Assembly (NCBI RefSeq): GCF_028372415.1
Contig: NC_092879.1
Span: forward strand, 71,096,412-71,160,411
Length of the DNA: 64,000 nt
DNA from: Notamacropus eugenii
Taxonomy: Eukaryota; Chordata; Mammalia; Diprotodontia; Macropodidae
Direction: 5' to 3'
The translations under genes and the position numbers were made by a program. Shown here one piece after another: positions 45,636 through 55,544 of the stretch. Each line of letters opens with the position of its first letter. The first letter of the stretch is position 1. The notes under the pieces are model-generated. The model was not told the DNA's origin. It ran no database searches and worked only from the letters and a program-made list of their open reading frames with translations.

Positions 45636-45774
45636 ATAAAACCCTTTACCAACGCAGATCGCAATCCTTTGCCACCTGGGCTGGGACGGTGGGTGACCTC
45701 AGTTGCTGGGGTCGGTCAGAGTCCTCTGTGGGCACGATGGTGGCAGCCGCCACCAAAGTCTTAATCTGTCACAG

Positions 45775-46323
45775 TCAAGACCATTGCTTCCAAGCCTGGA
45801 GACCGTCTAGGGGTCTGGTCTGTCCGAGTCCCGGGCAGTGCCGGTCGGGGGTGGGGTGGGGTGGGGGGTCGGTCAGGGTGTCATAGATCAGCTCACACTT
45901 CTCAGGTCGTCTTCTTTCGCTGGCTCCGGGTGTCTCGCGTTCCGGCTCCTTTCCTCGAAGTGTCCGTCGGGGCCTGGTCCGCGTCCTGTTCCAGCGTGTG
46001 GGCCCGGTCCAGTAGGGGGATGGTGGGATAGACAGCCAGCCTGCCGGCGTGCCTCCTCTCCATCCCGGCGCAGACCTCCCCGTCGGGTCCCAGAAGCTAG
46101 CTGCCAGCTGGGGCCGGGCTGGCCTGGCTCCTAGGACCCCCCTCCCCCGGGTCCCTGAGGTTGCTCTCCACCTCCAGCCGGGGTGGGTGTGGAGCTGGCG
46201 GGACTGGAGTGGCCGGGGCCCGGGCGGGACGGGACGGGGCGGGACGGGACGGGACTGGATAGCTTGGCTGGGGAGGTAGGCCGGCCGCAGGGGCGGTGGG
46301 GGGCCGGCCGCCCGGAGAGCGCC
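45775..46323 (-). other. In-frame open extension after the SERTA stop codon
   Basis: Immediately after the TGA at 46326-46324 the same minus-strand frame stays open for 182 codons to a TGA at 45777-45775. It is proline/arginine-rich at first and later reads KEPERETPGASERRRPEKCELI. It contains no feature of the SERTAD1 C-terminus that I can recognise. GC-rich DNA makes such openness fairly likely, and other frames are also long. It could be the remnant of a longer coding region or ordinary 3' UTR. Confidence 0.25.
46214..46256 (+). other. G-quadruplex-prone tract
   Basis: Plus-strand GGG runs separated by AC or C (ggcgggacgggacgggg, gggacgggacgggac) provide at least six consecutive G3 tracts with 1-2 base loops, in the region 3' of the SERTA stop. 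Confidence 0.7.
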
Positions 46324-46902
46324 TCAGGCGTTGGGGCGCTTTTCGGGGCTTGCCCTGGGGGAGTCGCTGGCGGCCCGGGGCGGACTAGCGGCCCGGGACG
46401 GACTGGCGGCCCGGGACGGACTGGCGGCCCGGGACGGACTGGCTGCCCGGGACCGACTGGCGGTGGCCCGGCGGCGGGAGCGCTGGCTGACCGGCGGGGT
46501 GACCTGCGCGGCAGAGACGGGCTGCTGCGGAGGGGCCGACCCCGAGGGCTCCGAGGGGGCCGCCCCCAGCTCCATGGACGACTGGACCCGCCGCAGGGTG
46601 TTCACCACCAGCACGATGTGCCGGAGGTTGGGCTCGCCCTGGCGGAGGCCATAGTGGAGCTTGAGGAGGGACAGGTTGAAGAGCGAGCTCGGGGGCATCT
46701 GGGGCGGGGCGGACTGCCCCGAGGGGCCGGGGCGGGCGCCCGGGTTAGGGCTGGAGCTGCGGCTGCGGCTGCGGCTGCGGCTCCGGCTCCGGCTAGGGCT
46801 CGGGCTCGGGCTCGGGGCCGCGGCCCGGGGGCGGCTGGCTTCGTCCTCGCCCAAGCCCTCGGGCAGCCCCTGCACCGCGGGACCTTCTCGCTTGCGCTTC
46901 AT
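46324..46902 (-). CDS. SERTA-domain protein, SERTAD1-like (possible retrocopy)
   Basis: One uninterrupted exon of 192 codons. The start ATG has A at -3, and an in-frame TAA lies about 100 bases upstream. The N-terminus, MKRKREG, matches the KRKR nuclear-localisation opening of SERTA proteins. Residues 31-50 are an SP/RS run. Residues 72-110 are the SERTA domain (SSLFNLSLLKLHYGL, then EPNLRHIVLVVNTLRRVQSSM in two blocks), whose wording is closest to SERTAD1 (TRIP-Br1/SEI-1). That protein is a nuclear cofactor of CDK4 and E2F/DP. Residues 151-175 are SRAASP repeats, and the chain ends EKRPNA. Human SERTAD1 is about 236 residues with an acidic C-terminal activation region; that region is absent here. 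The single exon and AT-rich neighbourhood favour a retrocopy or lineage-specific paralogue. CDK4/E2F function is not assured. Confidence 0.7.
   Translation of the reverse strand: MKRKREGPAVQGLPEGLGEDEASRPRAAAPSPSPSPSRSRSRSRSRSRSSSPNPGARPGPSGQSAPPQMPPSSLFNLSLLKLHYGLRQGEPNLRHIVLVVNTLRRVQSSMELGAAPSEPSGSAPPQQPVSAAQVTPPVSQRSRRRATASRSRAASPSRAASPSRAASPSRAASPPRAASDSPRASPEKRPNA
46371..46461. repeat. 18-bp coding tandem repeat (SRAASP)
   Basis: Units of 18 bases (cggactggcggcccggga on the plus strand) occur about four times with one or two changes each, encoding SRAASP on the minus strand. The near identity of the units suggests recent slippage. Confidence 0.85.
46750..46818. repeat. Hexanucleotide coding repeat (RS run)
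   Basis: (GGCTGC)/(GGCTCC)/(GGGCTC) hexamers on the plus strand encode the alternating serine-arginine/serine-proline stretch at residues 31-49 of the SERTA protein. Likely length-variable. Confidence 0.8.
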
Positions 46903-47582
46903 ACTCGGGCCAGGACGGATCGTTCGAACTCCAACTCCTGGTCCTCGAGCCGTCTCCTCCTCCGCACTCCCTCCCCCTTCCCTCCCCCTCCCCCTTTAAG
47001 TCCTCCCCGCCCGCGCCCCCTCCCCCAGGAGCGTCCGGGTGGGGGCGCCCTGGCCCTGGTTCCGGCCCTCCCCGCTGGGGAGGGAAGCCGCGCCCCTCGC
47101 CGGCGGGCGGCCCTGGCGACCCTGAAGTACCTACTGTGCGTCCAGCGCTGGGCGGGATGCGGAGCCAGGGCCCTCATTAACGTCTGTCTACCTGGCAGAG
47201 GGAGGGATGCCGCCGGGCAAGGTTGCCGGCGCTGTGACCTGTTGCGCGGCCACACGAACTTTTCCCATTCCTTGCTATCGTGCCAAGTGCTGGGAGCTGT
47301 GTCTCCTTTTCTCCAACGTCTGGGCCCCTCTGGGCTTGGGCAGGGTTCCCAGTGTGCTAGGGGCATCGGAATGGCCTTTCCCCTTCCTCACCCTCTGTGA
47401 GGAGACCAAAGGGCACCCAACAGACGGCCCCGGGGGGAGAGTAGAAGCGACGGCTCAGAGCCCAGGGGAGAGATGGTAGTTTGTTGGGACACGGACTCAG
47501 TTCTACCTCGTGGCAGCATTCAAGGCCACTCGGACCCTGGCCGATGAAAAGGCCACTTTATCCAGATTGTGATTAGGGTCTT

Positions 47583-47700
47583 TCAGCAAGTTTTATTGAG
47601 GGTCTTCTGTGGACCTAGCGTATTCTAAGTGCCTTGAAGGATAAAAAATTCAAAAACATAACCCTTGCCTTTAGTGAACCTCAATAAAGAAAAACCCCTA
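47583..47700 (-). mobile_element. L2 3' end, antisense
   Basis: 'cagcaagttttattgagggtcttctgtgg' and 'cataacccttgcctttagtgaacctcaataaag' follow the antisense L2 terminus. Confidence 0.55.
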
Positions 47701-47864
47701 GAAGGCAGTGTGTGATTTTATCATTCAGTCTGTGTGTATGTACGTATATGTGCATGTGCGCACACGGGCACATGTGCCTGTGAAATAAAAACAACATAAC
47801 TTTTGGTGAAAATGAGCATGGTGTATTTGGGGGTTCTCTTTGAGGATAATTCTTACTGAAGCAG

Positions 47865-48160
47865 TAATTCAGTCCACAAGCACTTATTAAGAGTTTACTG
47901 TGTGTCATTCACTGTGACTATGTGCCACATAGGCACCATGTTAAGTATTCTTTTTTACAAATATTATCTCATTTGATTATCACCTGGGAGGCAGGTGCCA
48001 TTATCATCCCTATTTTACAGTTGCGGAAACTGAAGTAGGAGAAGGTTTAGTGTCTTGCTCAGGATCACGCATCTTGTAAGGATCTGAGGCTGAACCTGAA
48101 CTCTGGTCTTCCTGACTTTGGGACCAACTTTCTATCCACCCTGCCACTAACTGGACAGCA
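47865..48160 (-). repeat. L2 tail plus Mon-1-like CORE-SINE
   Basis: 'cagtccacaagcacttattaagagtttactgtgtg' (L2 end) is followed by 'tttttacaaatattatctcatttgattatcacctgggaggcaggtgcc', 'acagttgcggaaactgaag' and 'ggtcttcctgactttgggacc', an antisense CORE-SINE. Confidence 0.7.
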
Positions 48161-48174
48161 GGAGACCACTGAAG

Positions 48175-48390
48175 ATTTTGAGCTCCATTTTATATAGCTT
48201 CCAAAGCACTTTTTTTCATCACAGTCCTGTTCACTGGGGAGTGGAGTCATTATTTCCATTTTGTAGATGAGAAAACTAAGGTTCAGAAAGATTCTATCAT
48301 TCAAGGTCAAATGGCCAGTATGTGCCTGGGCTGAGACTTAAGTTCTGGTCTGGCTGCACACACTGTACTCTTTCCACTCTGATGTACTGT
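48175..48390 (-). repeat. MIR-like SINE
   Basis: 'attttatatagcttccaaagcac', 'ttattttccattttgtagatgagaaaactaagg'-type block and 'gtctggctgcacac...tactctttccactctgatg' run antisense. Confidence 0.6.
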
Positions 48391-48394
48391 GGGT

Positions 48395-49110
48395 GTCAGT
48401 GAAAGTGACCATTGATGTTACCCCTTTCCCTACTCCCCCACAAGATTTGGAGACAGAAGGCAGAGTAGAACAAACACAGGTTAAATGAAACATGACTTAG
48501 AAATTGAGCAATTTCACTGATGTGTTTCACAGCCTCTTACTGTAAGGGCAGACCCAGATAAAACTGTCCTTGAGGCAGATTTCTTTAGGGGGCAGGTGGG
48601 GCTGCCAGAGCCCCTCAGAGGACTGTCCAAAGGAGATGAGGGAATAGGCAAGCACAGGAAGGGGGTGCCCAGAGAGCCAACAAGGCAGTTGCACCCTGTG
48701 CCTTCCCAGGACCCAAAGGCATGGAAGTATGGAAAGAAAGCAGTTCCCACCCATTTCTCTGCCTTTACCTGAGTGCCTTGGGTCAGACAGCACCCCTTTC
48801 ACCATGCCTTTGGTTAGAACTTTACAACTTGGTTTATGACCAATTTTTGTTGAGAGAACATTCATCAGTCAATGGTCAACTTAAGGTTCTTTGAACTCAA
48901 CACAGAGTTGCCTTACCTTATGAGGCATCAGAGCAGGCTGTGGTGGAAAAGCATAAAAATATCAAACTAAATACATAGTGAACAAACTAAAATCCAGACA
49001 GAGGCTTGTCACCTAGATTAAGTTTCTTTAAAATGATAGTTTAGAAGAGGTCCATTGACTTAGAACTAAGCATTGTATGTGTGCTAGGGCAGATGACTGG
49101 CCCAGCCAGT
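48395..49110. other. Unannotated stretch
   Basis: No repeat recognised. Opposed minus frames at 48514-48865 overlap one another and have no domain. Confidence 0.35.
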
Positions 49111-49111
49111 G

Positions 49112-49112
<1 letters not shown>

Positions 49113-49197
<85 letters not shown>

Positions 49198-49212
49198 GTC
49201 TCTCTCTCTTTT
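49113..49212. repeat. (TC)n microsatellite
   Basis: About 100 bases of nearly pure TC. Mirror-repeat polypyrimidine able to form triplex (H-DNA). Confidence 0.95.
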
Positions 49213-49214
49213 TA

Positions 49215-49790
49215 TTCAAGATGCTAAGAGTAGCATTCTCTAAATCCTTTGGGGGCAAAAATAACAGTAGCCAATCCCATGCCCCAAAGCCGCAGGACAG
49301 CTTTGCTTAAGTGGTTCCATGCCAACTCCACTTGAAGCCAGTGAAAACTTCTGTAACTTCAGCATGTTGAGAAATTGTCCTTCTTGGCACAATTGCTTTC
49401 TAGGCTTTAGAGACAACAGAGACAGCCACTCCAAACAGAGCGGGAGATTTGTCAGCGGAGTTCCTTCTTCACTTTAACATTGTCCAGGGATTCCCCAGAG
49501 ATTCCTAACTGCCTCCTACTCTATTGAGAGGCTGGCTTTGAGATGATGGCTCAGAAAATAGAGTACCTTTAGGCACACAGAAGATAACACACTTATAACA
49601 GGATAAAATGAGGAGACACTCCTACAGAATTTTGAAGGGTCATTTTTTTTTAAGGGTCATTGAGGGAGGAAATAGCACATGTGCCTTTTTAAAAAAATTC
49701 TCTTTTCTAAGTAGTCACCTTTGGAATCATTGGAGTTATAGGCCAAAAAGGCTTATTCTTAACAAGGAATTAACATTCTTATTCATTGTA
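49215..49790. other. Unannotated stretch
   Basis: No element recognised. The frame 49608-49835 has no domain. Confidence 0.35.
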
Positions 49791-49794
49791 AAAA

Positions 49795-50037
49795 GAATTA
49801 TCATGGACCAAGGGTCCACAGGGGTCTATGCATAGGTTTCAAGGGATCCAGGAACTTACTTTTTTTTTTTTTATCATTTTGATAAAAGTGTTTCAATATA
49901 AGTGGTTTCTTTGGCAATCTTATGTATTTTATTTTGTGCATTTAAAAATGTTATACTGAGCACTACATGCATAGACTTCACTAAACTGCCAGACAGGTCC
50001 ATGCCACAAGAAAGGTCAAGAATCCCTGGACTAAAGT
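49795..50037 (+). repeat. Unclassified ~200-bp element, copy D
   Basis: 'aagtgtttcaatataagtggtttctttggcaatcttatgtattttattttgtgcatttaaaaatg' and 'agacaggtccatgccacaagaaaggtcaagaatccctgg' match copies B and E. Confidence 0.6.
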
Positions 50038-50039
50038 TT

Positions 50040-50680
50040 GTTGAACATTAGTTTCAAGGAAAGAGTTAGATGTCATTTTCACATCCCCCAAAACTTTTAA
50101 AGTCTTTTTGGGAATCAGTTTTCTATTCAGTCCATATTTCTATAATTCTATTTAATAAATTGATAATGAAGAAAGTCAGCATTTTTTGAAACTGTTCCCT
50201 CTCAAATTGTATATGTGGTAAATATGGGAATGGAAAATTTCATGCCAAAGGATAAGATTTTGAAAATCTTGTCTTAATGAAAATGTAAGGATAGGCCATA
50301 AATCAGTTCGTCTGTTTAAATCTGGCATTTCTCAGTCATTATTATAAAATGTGTGCATTAGGTGAGTGGTTTGGCAAGAGAATGACCCTTAATTTTTGTA
50401 AACTCTCAACAGCCAAATTCTCAAGGGGACAATTTAGAAAGCATTATTTATGGACCAAATCTAAACCCCACTGAGGTTTAAAGGAAAAATCAAATATTAA
50501 TCATGCTAGGAAAGATTTTTTTTCTTTGAAGTAATATTCAAGTATGTCAAACCCAAGTGAAAGGGCATATATGATTATGGTTTCTATTTTGATCACTCAC
50601 AATGATGTAACTTTCTTATAAACTTCTATGTAGGGTTGTTTTTTCCTCCTGATATTTACATGGATTTGATCTTGGGGTCT
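50040..50680. other. Unannotated AT-rich stretch
   Basis: No repeat or exon recognised. Confidence 0.35.
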
Positions 50681-50714
50681 CTGCATGTTGACGGTTGACC
50701 AGTGGGAGCTATCA

Positions 50715-50845
50715 CTCATGCTCTGAGGATGAGAATACTGAGCCATGGGGAAATTAGTGACTTGCCCTATGTCACACAAACTTGAGAAGTGGAGATTGGA
50801 ACAAAGCTCTCTGACTCTTTAGTCCATGCCTGTCTCCAAGGTTAT
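50715..50845 (-). repeat. MIR-like fragment
   Basis: 'ggatgagaatactgagccatgg', 'tgacttgccctatgtcacacaaac' and 'agctctctgactctttagtcc' in antisense order. Confidence 0.55.
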
Positions 50846-51149
50846 TTTCAAATAGATTTTCTAGAAGAAATGATGAGCCGGTCTTCCTTCTTCCACTTTG
50901 TTATGGGTTGGAATGCTCTGTTAAGAATAATATATGTTACGTTATAGAGATCTTAGAGATGGGGTCTTCTGACTTCAATTCAAAGGTTGGAAGGGATTTT
51001 TAAGTCCTGTAGTCAGTCTCATTCTTATGTTGGATGTAAATCAACCAACCACAAAAGATAAGTATCTCTTTTATTAAAAACCTACCAAAAAGGAGATTCT
51101 GCAGTCACCCACTCCAGCTTCAACTACTCTTACTATCAGATGTTCCTTC

Positions 51150-51330
51150 TTTAAATCACAGATCATCAGGGAGAGGAGAGAAAATTTAGTTCAGCCACCT
51201 GACAGAAGGGGAAGCAGAAGCTCCAAGAGGTCAAATGACTTGCCCAAAGTCATACAGTTGAAGAGCCAGGATTCAAACTCAGATCTCCTACCTCCAAGGG
51301 CAGCTCTTCTTCCCCTGTACTTTAAGTCTC
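51150..51330 (-). repeat. CORE-SINE (THER type)
   Basis: 'agaaaatttagttcagccacctgacagaagg', 'gaggtcaaatgacttgcccaaagtcatacagttg' and 'gggcagctcttcttcccctg' are antisense. The overlapping frame at 51240 arises from it. Confidence 0.75.
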
Positions 51331-51334
51331 TCAG

Positions 51335-51740
51335 ATTCAACCAATCTCATCTGGGTCTGTCATATTTACAGGTGAAAAGCAAATGGTTGTTTAACCAACT
51401 CCATCTCCATCTAAGCACTGTGTAAGTGAGATCAAGTCATTTCCTTTAGAATTTTGGGAAAGGATTATAAAATGGAAGTGTTTGTCAAGATTCTACTGGA
51501 AAAAAATAAGCTCCCACAATTGTTTAGGCCTGATTGGGGTACAGAGGTGGTACCAGGCTCTCAACAAGCCAGGTCTCTGGAGGCCAGGCTCTGATAGGTG
51601 CCACAGAGCTGGGAAGGCTGAGCCTCTGTCTAATGACTGTCTAATGACTGGCTTGCCTTAGTACAGTAAAGGCTTCCCACTAAGGGGACTTAACTGCCAG
51701 GAGGACATCAATGCGTTTGTTTCATTGGCATTTCTCCAGT
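51335..51740. other. Unannotated stretch
   Basis: Contains a small tandem duplication 'gtctaatgactgtctaatgactg' near 51628-51651. Nothing else supported. Confidence 0.4.
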
Positions 51741-51744
51741 TCCC

Positions 51745-52227
51745 TTGGACTCGTCTTTACTTTTTAGTGTTCTTTCTCTGAACGAAGCCAATGGTTGGGC
51801 GTTTTGGAGAGTTAAAAATAAAAGAGGGAAGGAGAGAACAGCAAGGCTGGGAGTGAAAAGGCAAAGAGAGGCACCCATTTTGCCTCCTAACGATGGGATC
51901 CATGAAATAGGTCTCACTTATAAAATACAAGGAGTTAGGAGACATGATTTATCTCTGAGAAAACTCCCTGTGGCTTTGGGCCAGAGAAAGAGTAAATGCT
52001 GCACCACCTTCGATGCTAGAATTACCATGGTTGTCAGGGACGCTGGAGAATCACACACAGAATCCCTGGTTCTCTTGGGAGGACGGTCACACGCAGTCAG
52101 ACCCATGGCACGTCCAGAGCAGTGGTTGGCCTCTGACATGGCTACCAAAGGATGGTTTATAGGGGCCTCCTGGGGGACTCAAAAATCTGGCTTTAAAAAC
52201 ATATGTAATATCCATATGATGTATTAA
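51745..52227 (+). CDS. Unrecognised 160-codon open frame (hypothetical)
   Basis: The longest open frame in the window outside GC-rich or recognised repeat DNA (MDSSLLFSVLSLNEANGW...). The start has G at +4 and no strong upstream context. No domain, signal peptide or membrane span is evident, and the composition is basic and unremarkable. Opposed minus frames overlap it. It may be chance, an unrecognised ERV or LTR piece, or a small real gene. I give it little weight. Confidence 0.12.
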   Translation: MDSSLLFSVLSLNEANGWAFWRVKNKRGKERTARLGVKRQREAPILPPNDGIHEIGLTYKIQGVRRHDLSLRKLPVALGQRKSKCCTTFDARITMVVRDAGESHTESLVLLGGRSHAVRPMARPEQWLASDMATKGWFIGASWGTQKSGFKNICNIHMMY

Positions 52228-52302
52228 CATGTACATATATTTGTTTTATGCATGTGCATGTGAATATATGCATATGTATCAATATGTACATATATGTGTT
52301 TT

Positions 52303-52535
52303 GTTATTGGTTAGTCATTTCAATCATGTCCAACTATTCATGACCCCATTTGAGGTTTTCTTGGCAAAGATGCTGGAGTGGTTTGCCATTTCCTTCCCCA
52401 GCTCATTTGACAGATGAGGAAACTGAGGCACACAGGTAAAGGGACTTGCCCAGTGTCATACAGCTAGTCAGGCCAGATTTGAACTCAGGTCTTTCTGACC
52501 CCAGGTCTGGTGTTCTATCTACTGTGTCACTTGAT
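52303..52535 (-). repeat. Mar1-like SINE
   Basis: 'ttattggttagtcatttcaatcatgtccaactattcatgaccccatttgaggttttcttggcaaagatgctgg', 'acagatgaggaaactgaggcacac' and 'gttctatctactgtgtcac' form an antisense copy. Confidence 0.9.
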
Positions 52536-52690
52536 ATTCTCTCTCTGTCTCTCTCTCTCTCTTTCTCTCTTTCTCCTGACACACACACACATATATGTAA
52601 ATACACAAATATACATATATGTACATACACATGCATATACCCATGTATATATGTGTATATACATACATATATATATATACACAGACATAT
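52536..52690. repeat. TC and TA/CA microsatellite
   Basis: (TC)n at 52540-52575, (AC)n near 52579, then 'atatacatatatgtacatac' type alternating repeats, directly at the head side of the antisense SINE. Confidence 0.85.
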
Positions 52691-52884
52691 CTATTCTAAA
52701 TGGTTTTTCATCTGTCCAGAAGTAAAATAAAGTGACTCTTCCCCCACCCCACCTCAATTTAACCCAGAAGATTGCTTCACCTTTAAGCTCTGCTGTCATA
52801 GTAATATATGCACCAAAAAGTCTCTGTGATGCTCCCTCCTTTTAGGTGAAATCCATTTCTTCTGAAAGCCATACCTGTGCACTT

Positions 52885-53118
52885 AGAGTAATAGCTCCCA
52901 TTTCTCTAGCTTTTGAAGGTTTCCAAAGCACTTTCCCCAAACATTCTGGGTGGTAGGTGGCATAAATATTATCCTCCTCAGTTTACAGAGGAGGATATGG
53001 GAGCCTCAGAGAGGGGAAAGGACTAGCTCAGGGCCACACAGCTAGTGTTAGAATTGGAACTCCAAGCTAGATGTCCAGACTCCCAGTGGGTACAGGTGCT
53101 CACTGCCCTAAGCATTCA
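52885..53118 (-). repeat. CORE-SINE (Mon-1/MIR type)
   Basis: 'taatagctcccatttctctagcttttgaaggtttccaaagcactttccccaaac' and 'gactagctcagggccacacagctagtg' are antisense. The frame at 53045 overlaps its end. Confidence 0.7.
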
Positions 53119-53119
53119 G

Positions 53120-53595
53120 CCTCTCACTGCACAACTTAGTGGGAATCCAAGTCTACTCTGCAGCTTTTTTTCCCCCTTGTCATTGGGAGGGGAGTATAGT
53201 TATAGATGGTATGATATAGCACATTACCTAGTAGATGTAAGAAACTCCATTTATCTCATAAAAAGCTTCTAAATGCCATTACTCTTCCTATGACACCCCC
53301 CCCCCCCAACAACCTTAAACACTGAGAGGACTGGCCAGCTCCAAATGCAAGCCACTTTGCACATAGAATGAGCCAGGTTTCTCTGGCAACTCCCAGGTGC
53401 CATCAGGCCTTCGGTTTGGGGATCTCTGTTTTTTTTCATTTCCTTTCTTCTGATAGGCAAATGAGGAGTTAAGTCATCAGAATTTTAGAAATGTGGCCCT
53501 GAACTTTGTGGAGAAAGGGGACATATCTAAGGTGTAAATACCCTTGCACTCTTTATGAAAACATTATTTGCTGTGCTGAGTAACTGAATAAGTAA
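53120..53595. other. Unannotated stretch
   Basis: A C-run near 53296-53308 is simple sequence. Nothing else supported. Confidence 0.35.
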
Positions 53596-53599
53596 AAAT

Positions 53600-53885
53600 C
53601 ATAAGTAGTTATTAAGCACCTACCATGTACAAAACAATGTTCTAGAATAAAAAGATGGCCCCAAATATAAATCTTGCCTTCATGGAGGCTGCAGTGTAAT
53701 AGTGGGATGACATTACACATTATACACATACGTATAACACAAGCCAGTATAGTCAGGGCAAGGCAGAATGCCATCAGTGCAGACAGGGGCCTTGGAAGAA
53801 ACTGGGTAAGGGAGAGATCCCATTTGGATGGCCTGACTGGGGGCAGTAAGGAAGGCTGCATGAAGGAGGCAGTTCATGACTTACA
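53600..53885 (-). mobile_element. L2 LINE segment, antisense
   Basis: 'gtagttattaagcacctaccatgtac', 'aaatcttgccttcatggaggctgcagtg' and 'ggtaagggagagatccc...gaaggctgcatgaaggaggc' are the antisense L2 3' region. Confidence 0.65.
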
Positions 53886-53889
53886 CCTT

Positions 53890-54585
53890 GTAGCAAACAT
53901 GCTTAATCTATTTCAGAGAACAAACTTTTCAAGGACCTTTAATCACTCTAGACAACCCTCATTTACTTACAAGGAGATGACAACACACACAGAAGGCCCT
54001 GTACAGTGAGGTTTTACTGTGCACTGAAGCGGTAACTTACTAAATAAATTGTACTCAAAGAGTGAATATTTAATTTACTCCCTTTGAGTAGTATCTATTC
54101 TGGGGAACACGATGGAACGTTTCCCTGAACAAAACTAAATACATTTACTATCCCAAAACCTTGGCAGATTTGTCTCTGAGATTGTGAACAACAAACTTAG
54201 CAAAATGAAAATAATAAAATGTTCAATGTGTTCCATGACTGCAAAGTCTCAGATAAGAATGTTTTACCCACCATGTGACTGATTTATTTATTTAGTTGTT
54301 TGTTTGTTTTTGTGTTTAACGTAGACCCCTATTGACTCTTACCCTGCTCCCCGTGTTTTCTTTCTTCAGCCCATCATTGGCAGATTAATATTGCTACTAT
54401 GTAGCCCTGACCACATACCTCCCCATTGTCTGCCTACAGCAGGTGTACGAGCACCTGCTGGTCCAAGCTTTCTGTAATTTGTCTCTAGCCTGCTTGTTTT
54501 CCACTTCCCTTTGTGCACTCTGCCTGGACATCTATGTGCATGTAGAATAACTTGGATTAGAGTTATTTGTGTATCTCTCTGAGTC
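53890..54585. other. Unannotated stretch
   Basis: No repeat recognised apart from a (GTTT)n patch near 54295-54315. Confidence 0.35.
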
Positions 54586-54589
54586 CTCT

Positions 54590-54706
54590 GCTTCCTCCAT
54601 TAGAGCCACTTGAGGTTAGGTACTGTGTCTTCTTCTGTATTTGCATCCCCAGGTCCTAACACAATAGACTCTTACTAGATGTTTGTTAAATTGAATTGAG
54701 TCACAT
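54590..54706 (+). mobile_element. L2 3' terminus
   Basis: 'ccacttgaggttaggtactgtgtcttcttctgtatttgcatccccaggtcc' and 'gactcttactagatgtttgttaaattgaattgag'. Confidence 0.7.
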
Positions 54707-55084
54707 ACCCCCATATGGAACGATGTCCAGGCCCTAATGGAAGGTATGCACTGAGACATAGTGAAAGGTGAGGACTACTCAGCTGATGTAACTGAAGTCT
54801 GTATTCAACTTCATTTGATCAAAAGGTTAAAAATGTATTCAAGAGACTTTCATTTTTTTCATGTTCTTTCCTATCAAGTATATTCCACAATGATTTAGAG
54901 AGCTGCCATAAGCAATATCACTGAGTTTTATGGCAGAGGGAGAAATTGTGTGGTGTAGCAAGGTAGTAGGGAAAAAAATCAATGAGGTCCAAAGGAGATG
55001 ATGAAATGAAGGCACAGGGACAGAAAATTCTGTCCAGAGGGTTGTTCTCATGCTATTTCTGTGGCTGTCCAGAACAACATCCAC

Positions 55085-55310
55085 ATAATGAGAAGCAGCT
55101 TAATGGACTGGTGAGATTCCCTTGACTAGAAGTCAGAAAACCTTGTTTCAAGTCCTAGGTGATCAACTTATTAGCTCTGTCTTGGAATTTCTCAAAACCT
55201 TAGTTTCCACATCTGTAAAATGGGGATCATGCTATGTATATTATTTATCTTTCATAGTTATTGTGAGGAAAAATCTTCGTAAGGCATGATATAAAGGTGA
55301 ATTATTCTTA
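55085..55310 (+). repeat. MIR-like SINE
   Basis: 'cttgactagaagtcagaaaaccttgtttcaagtcctagg', 'cttagtttccacatctgtaaaatggggatcatg' and 'tcatagttattgtgaggaaaaatc' in sense. A later SINE is inserted at its 3' end. Confidence 0.7.
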
Positions 55311-55529
55311 GTCATTTTTCAGTCATTGGGGGTTTTCTTGGCAGAGATACCAGAGTGGTTTGCCATTTTCTTCTCCAGCTTATTTTACAGATGAGAAAAC
55401 TGAGGCAAACAGAGTGCTTACCCAGGGTCACACAGCTAGGAAGTGTCTGAGGTTAGATTTGAACTCAGGAAGATGAGTCTTCCTGACTCTAGATCCAGCA
55501 CTCAATCCACTGTGCCCCCTAGCTGCCCA
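55311..55529 (-). repeat. Mar1-like SINE with target-site duplication
   Basis: Antisense body 'gtcatttttcagtcattgggggttttcttggc' to 'caatccactgtgccccctagctgccc'. The 11-base aattattctta flanks it exactly at 55300-55310 and 55530-55540. The 'tttcatgaccc' portion of the tail is deleted. Confidence 0.9.
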
Positions 55530-55544
55530 AATTATTCTTATTAC

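Larger units (their letters stand above)
45640..47500. promoter_or_regulatory. CpG island 2, containing the SERTA gene
   Basis: GC rises steeply from the AT-rich left flank and CpG is abundant throughout, peaking at 46000-47200. The 405-codon plus-strand frame (46183-47400) and other long frames are antisense or GC-driven shadows. Upstream of the SERTA start on the minus strand lie C-rich (G-rich on transcript) Sp1-like boxes at about 46960-47035 and a TTAAA element at 46994-46998, about 95 bases before the ATG. Confidence 0.85.

Noticed and set aside
46183..47400. 405-codon plus-strand open frame in CpG island 2
   Set aside because: It is largely antisense to the SERTA gene, is rich in GRGGPGRT-type low complexity from the 18-bp repeat and hexamers, and shows no domain. 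GC-rich DNA has few stop codons.
49028..49310. RERERE and SLSLSL frames
   Set aside because: Artefacts of the (TC)n microsatellite.
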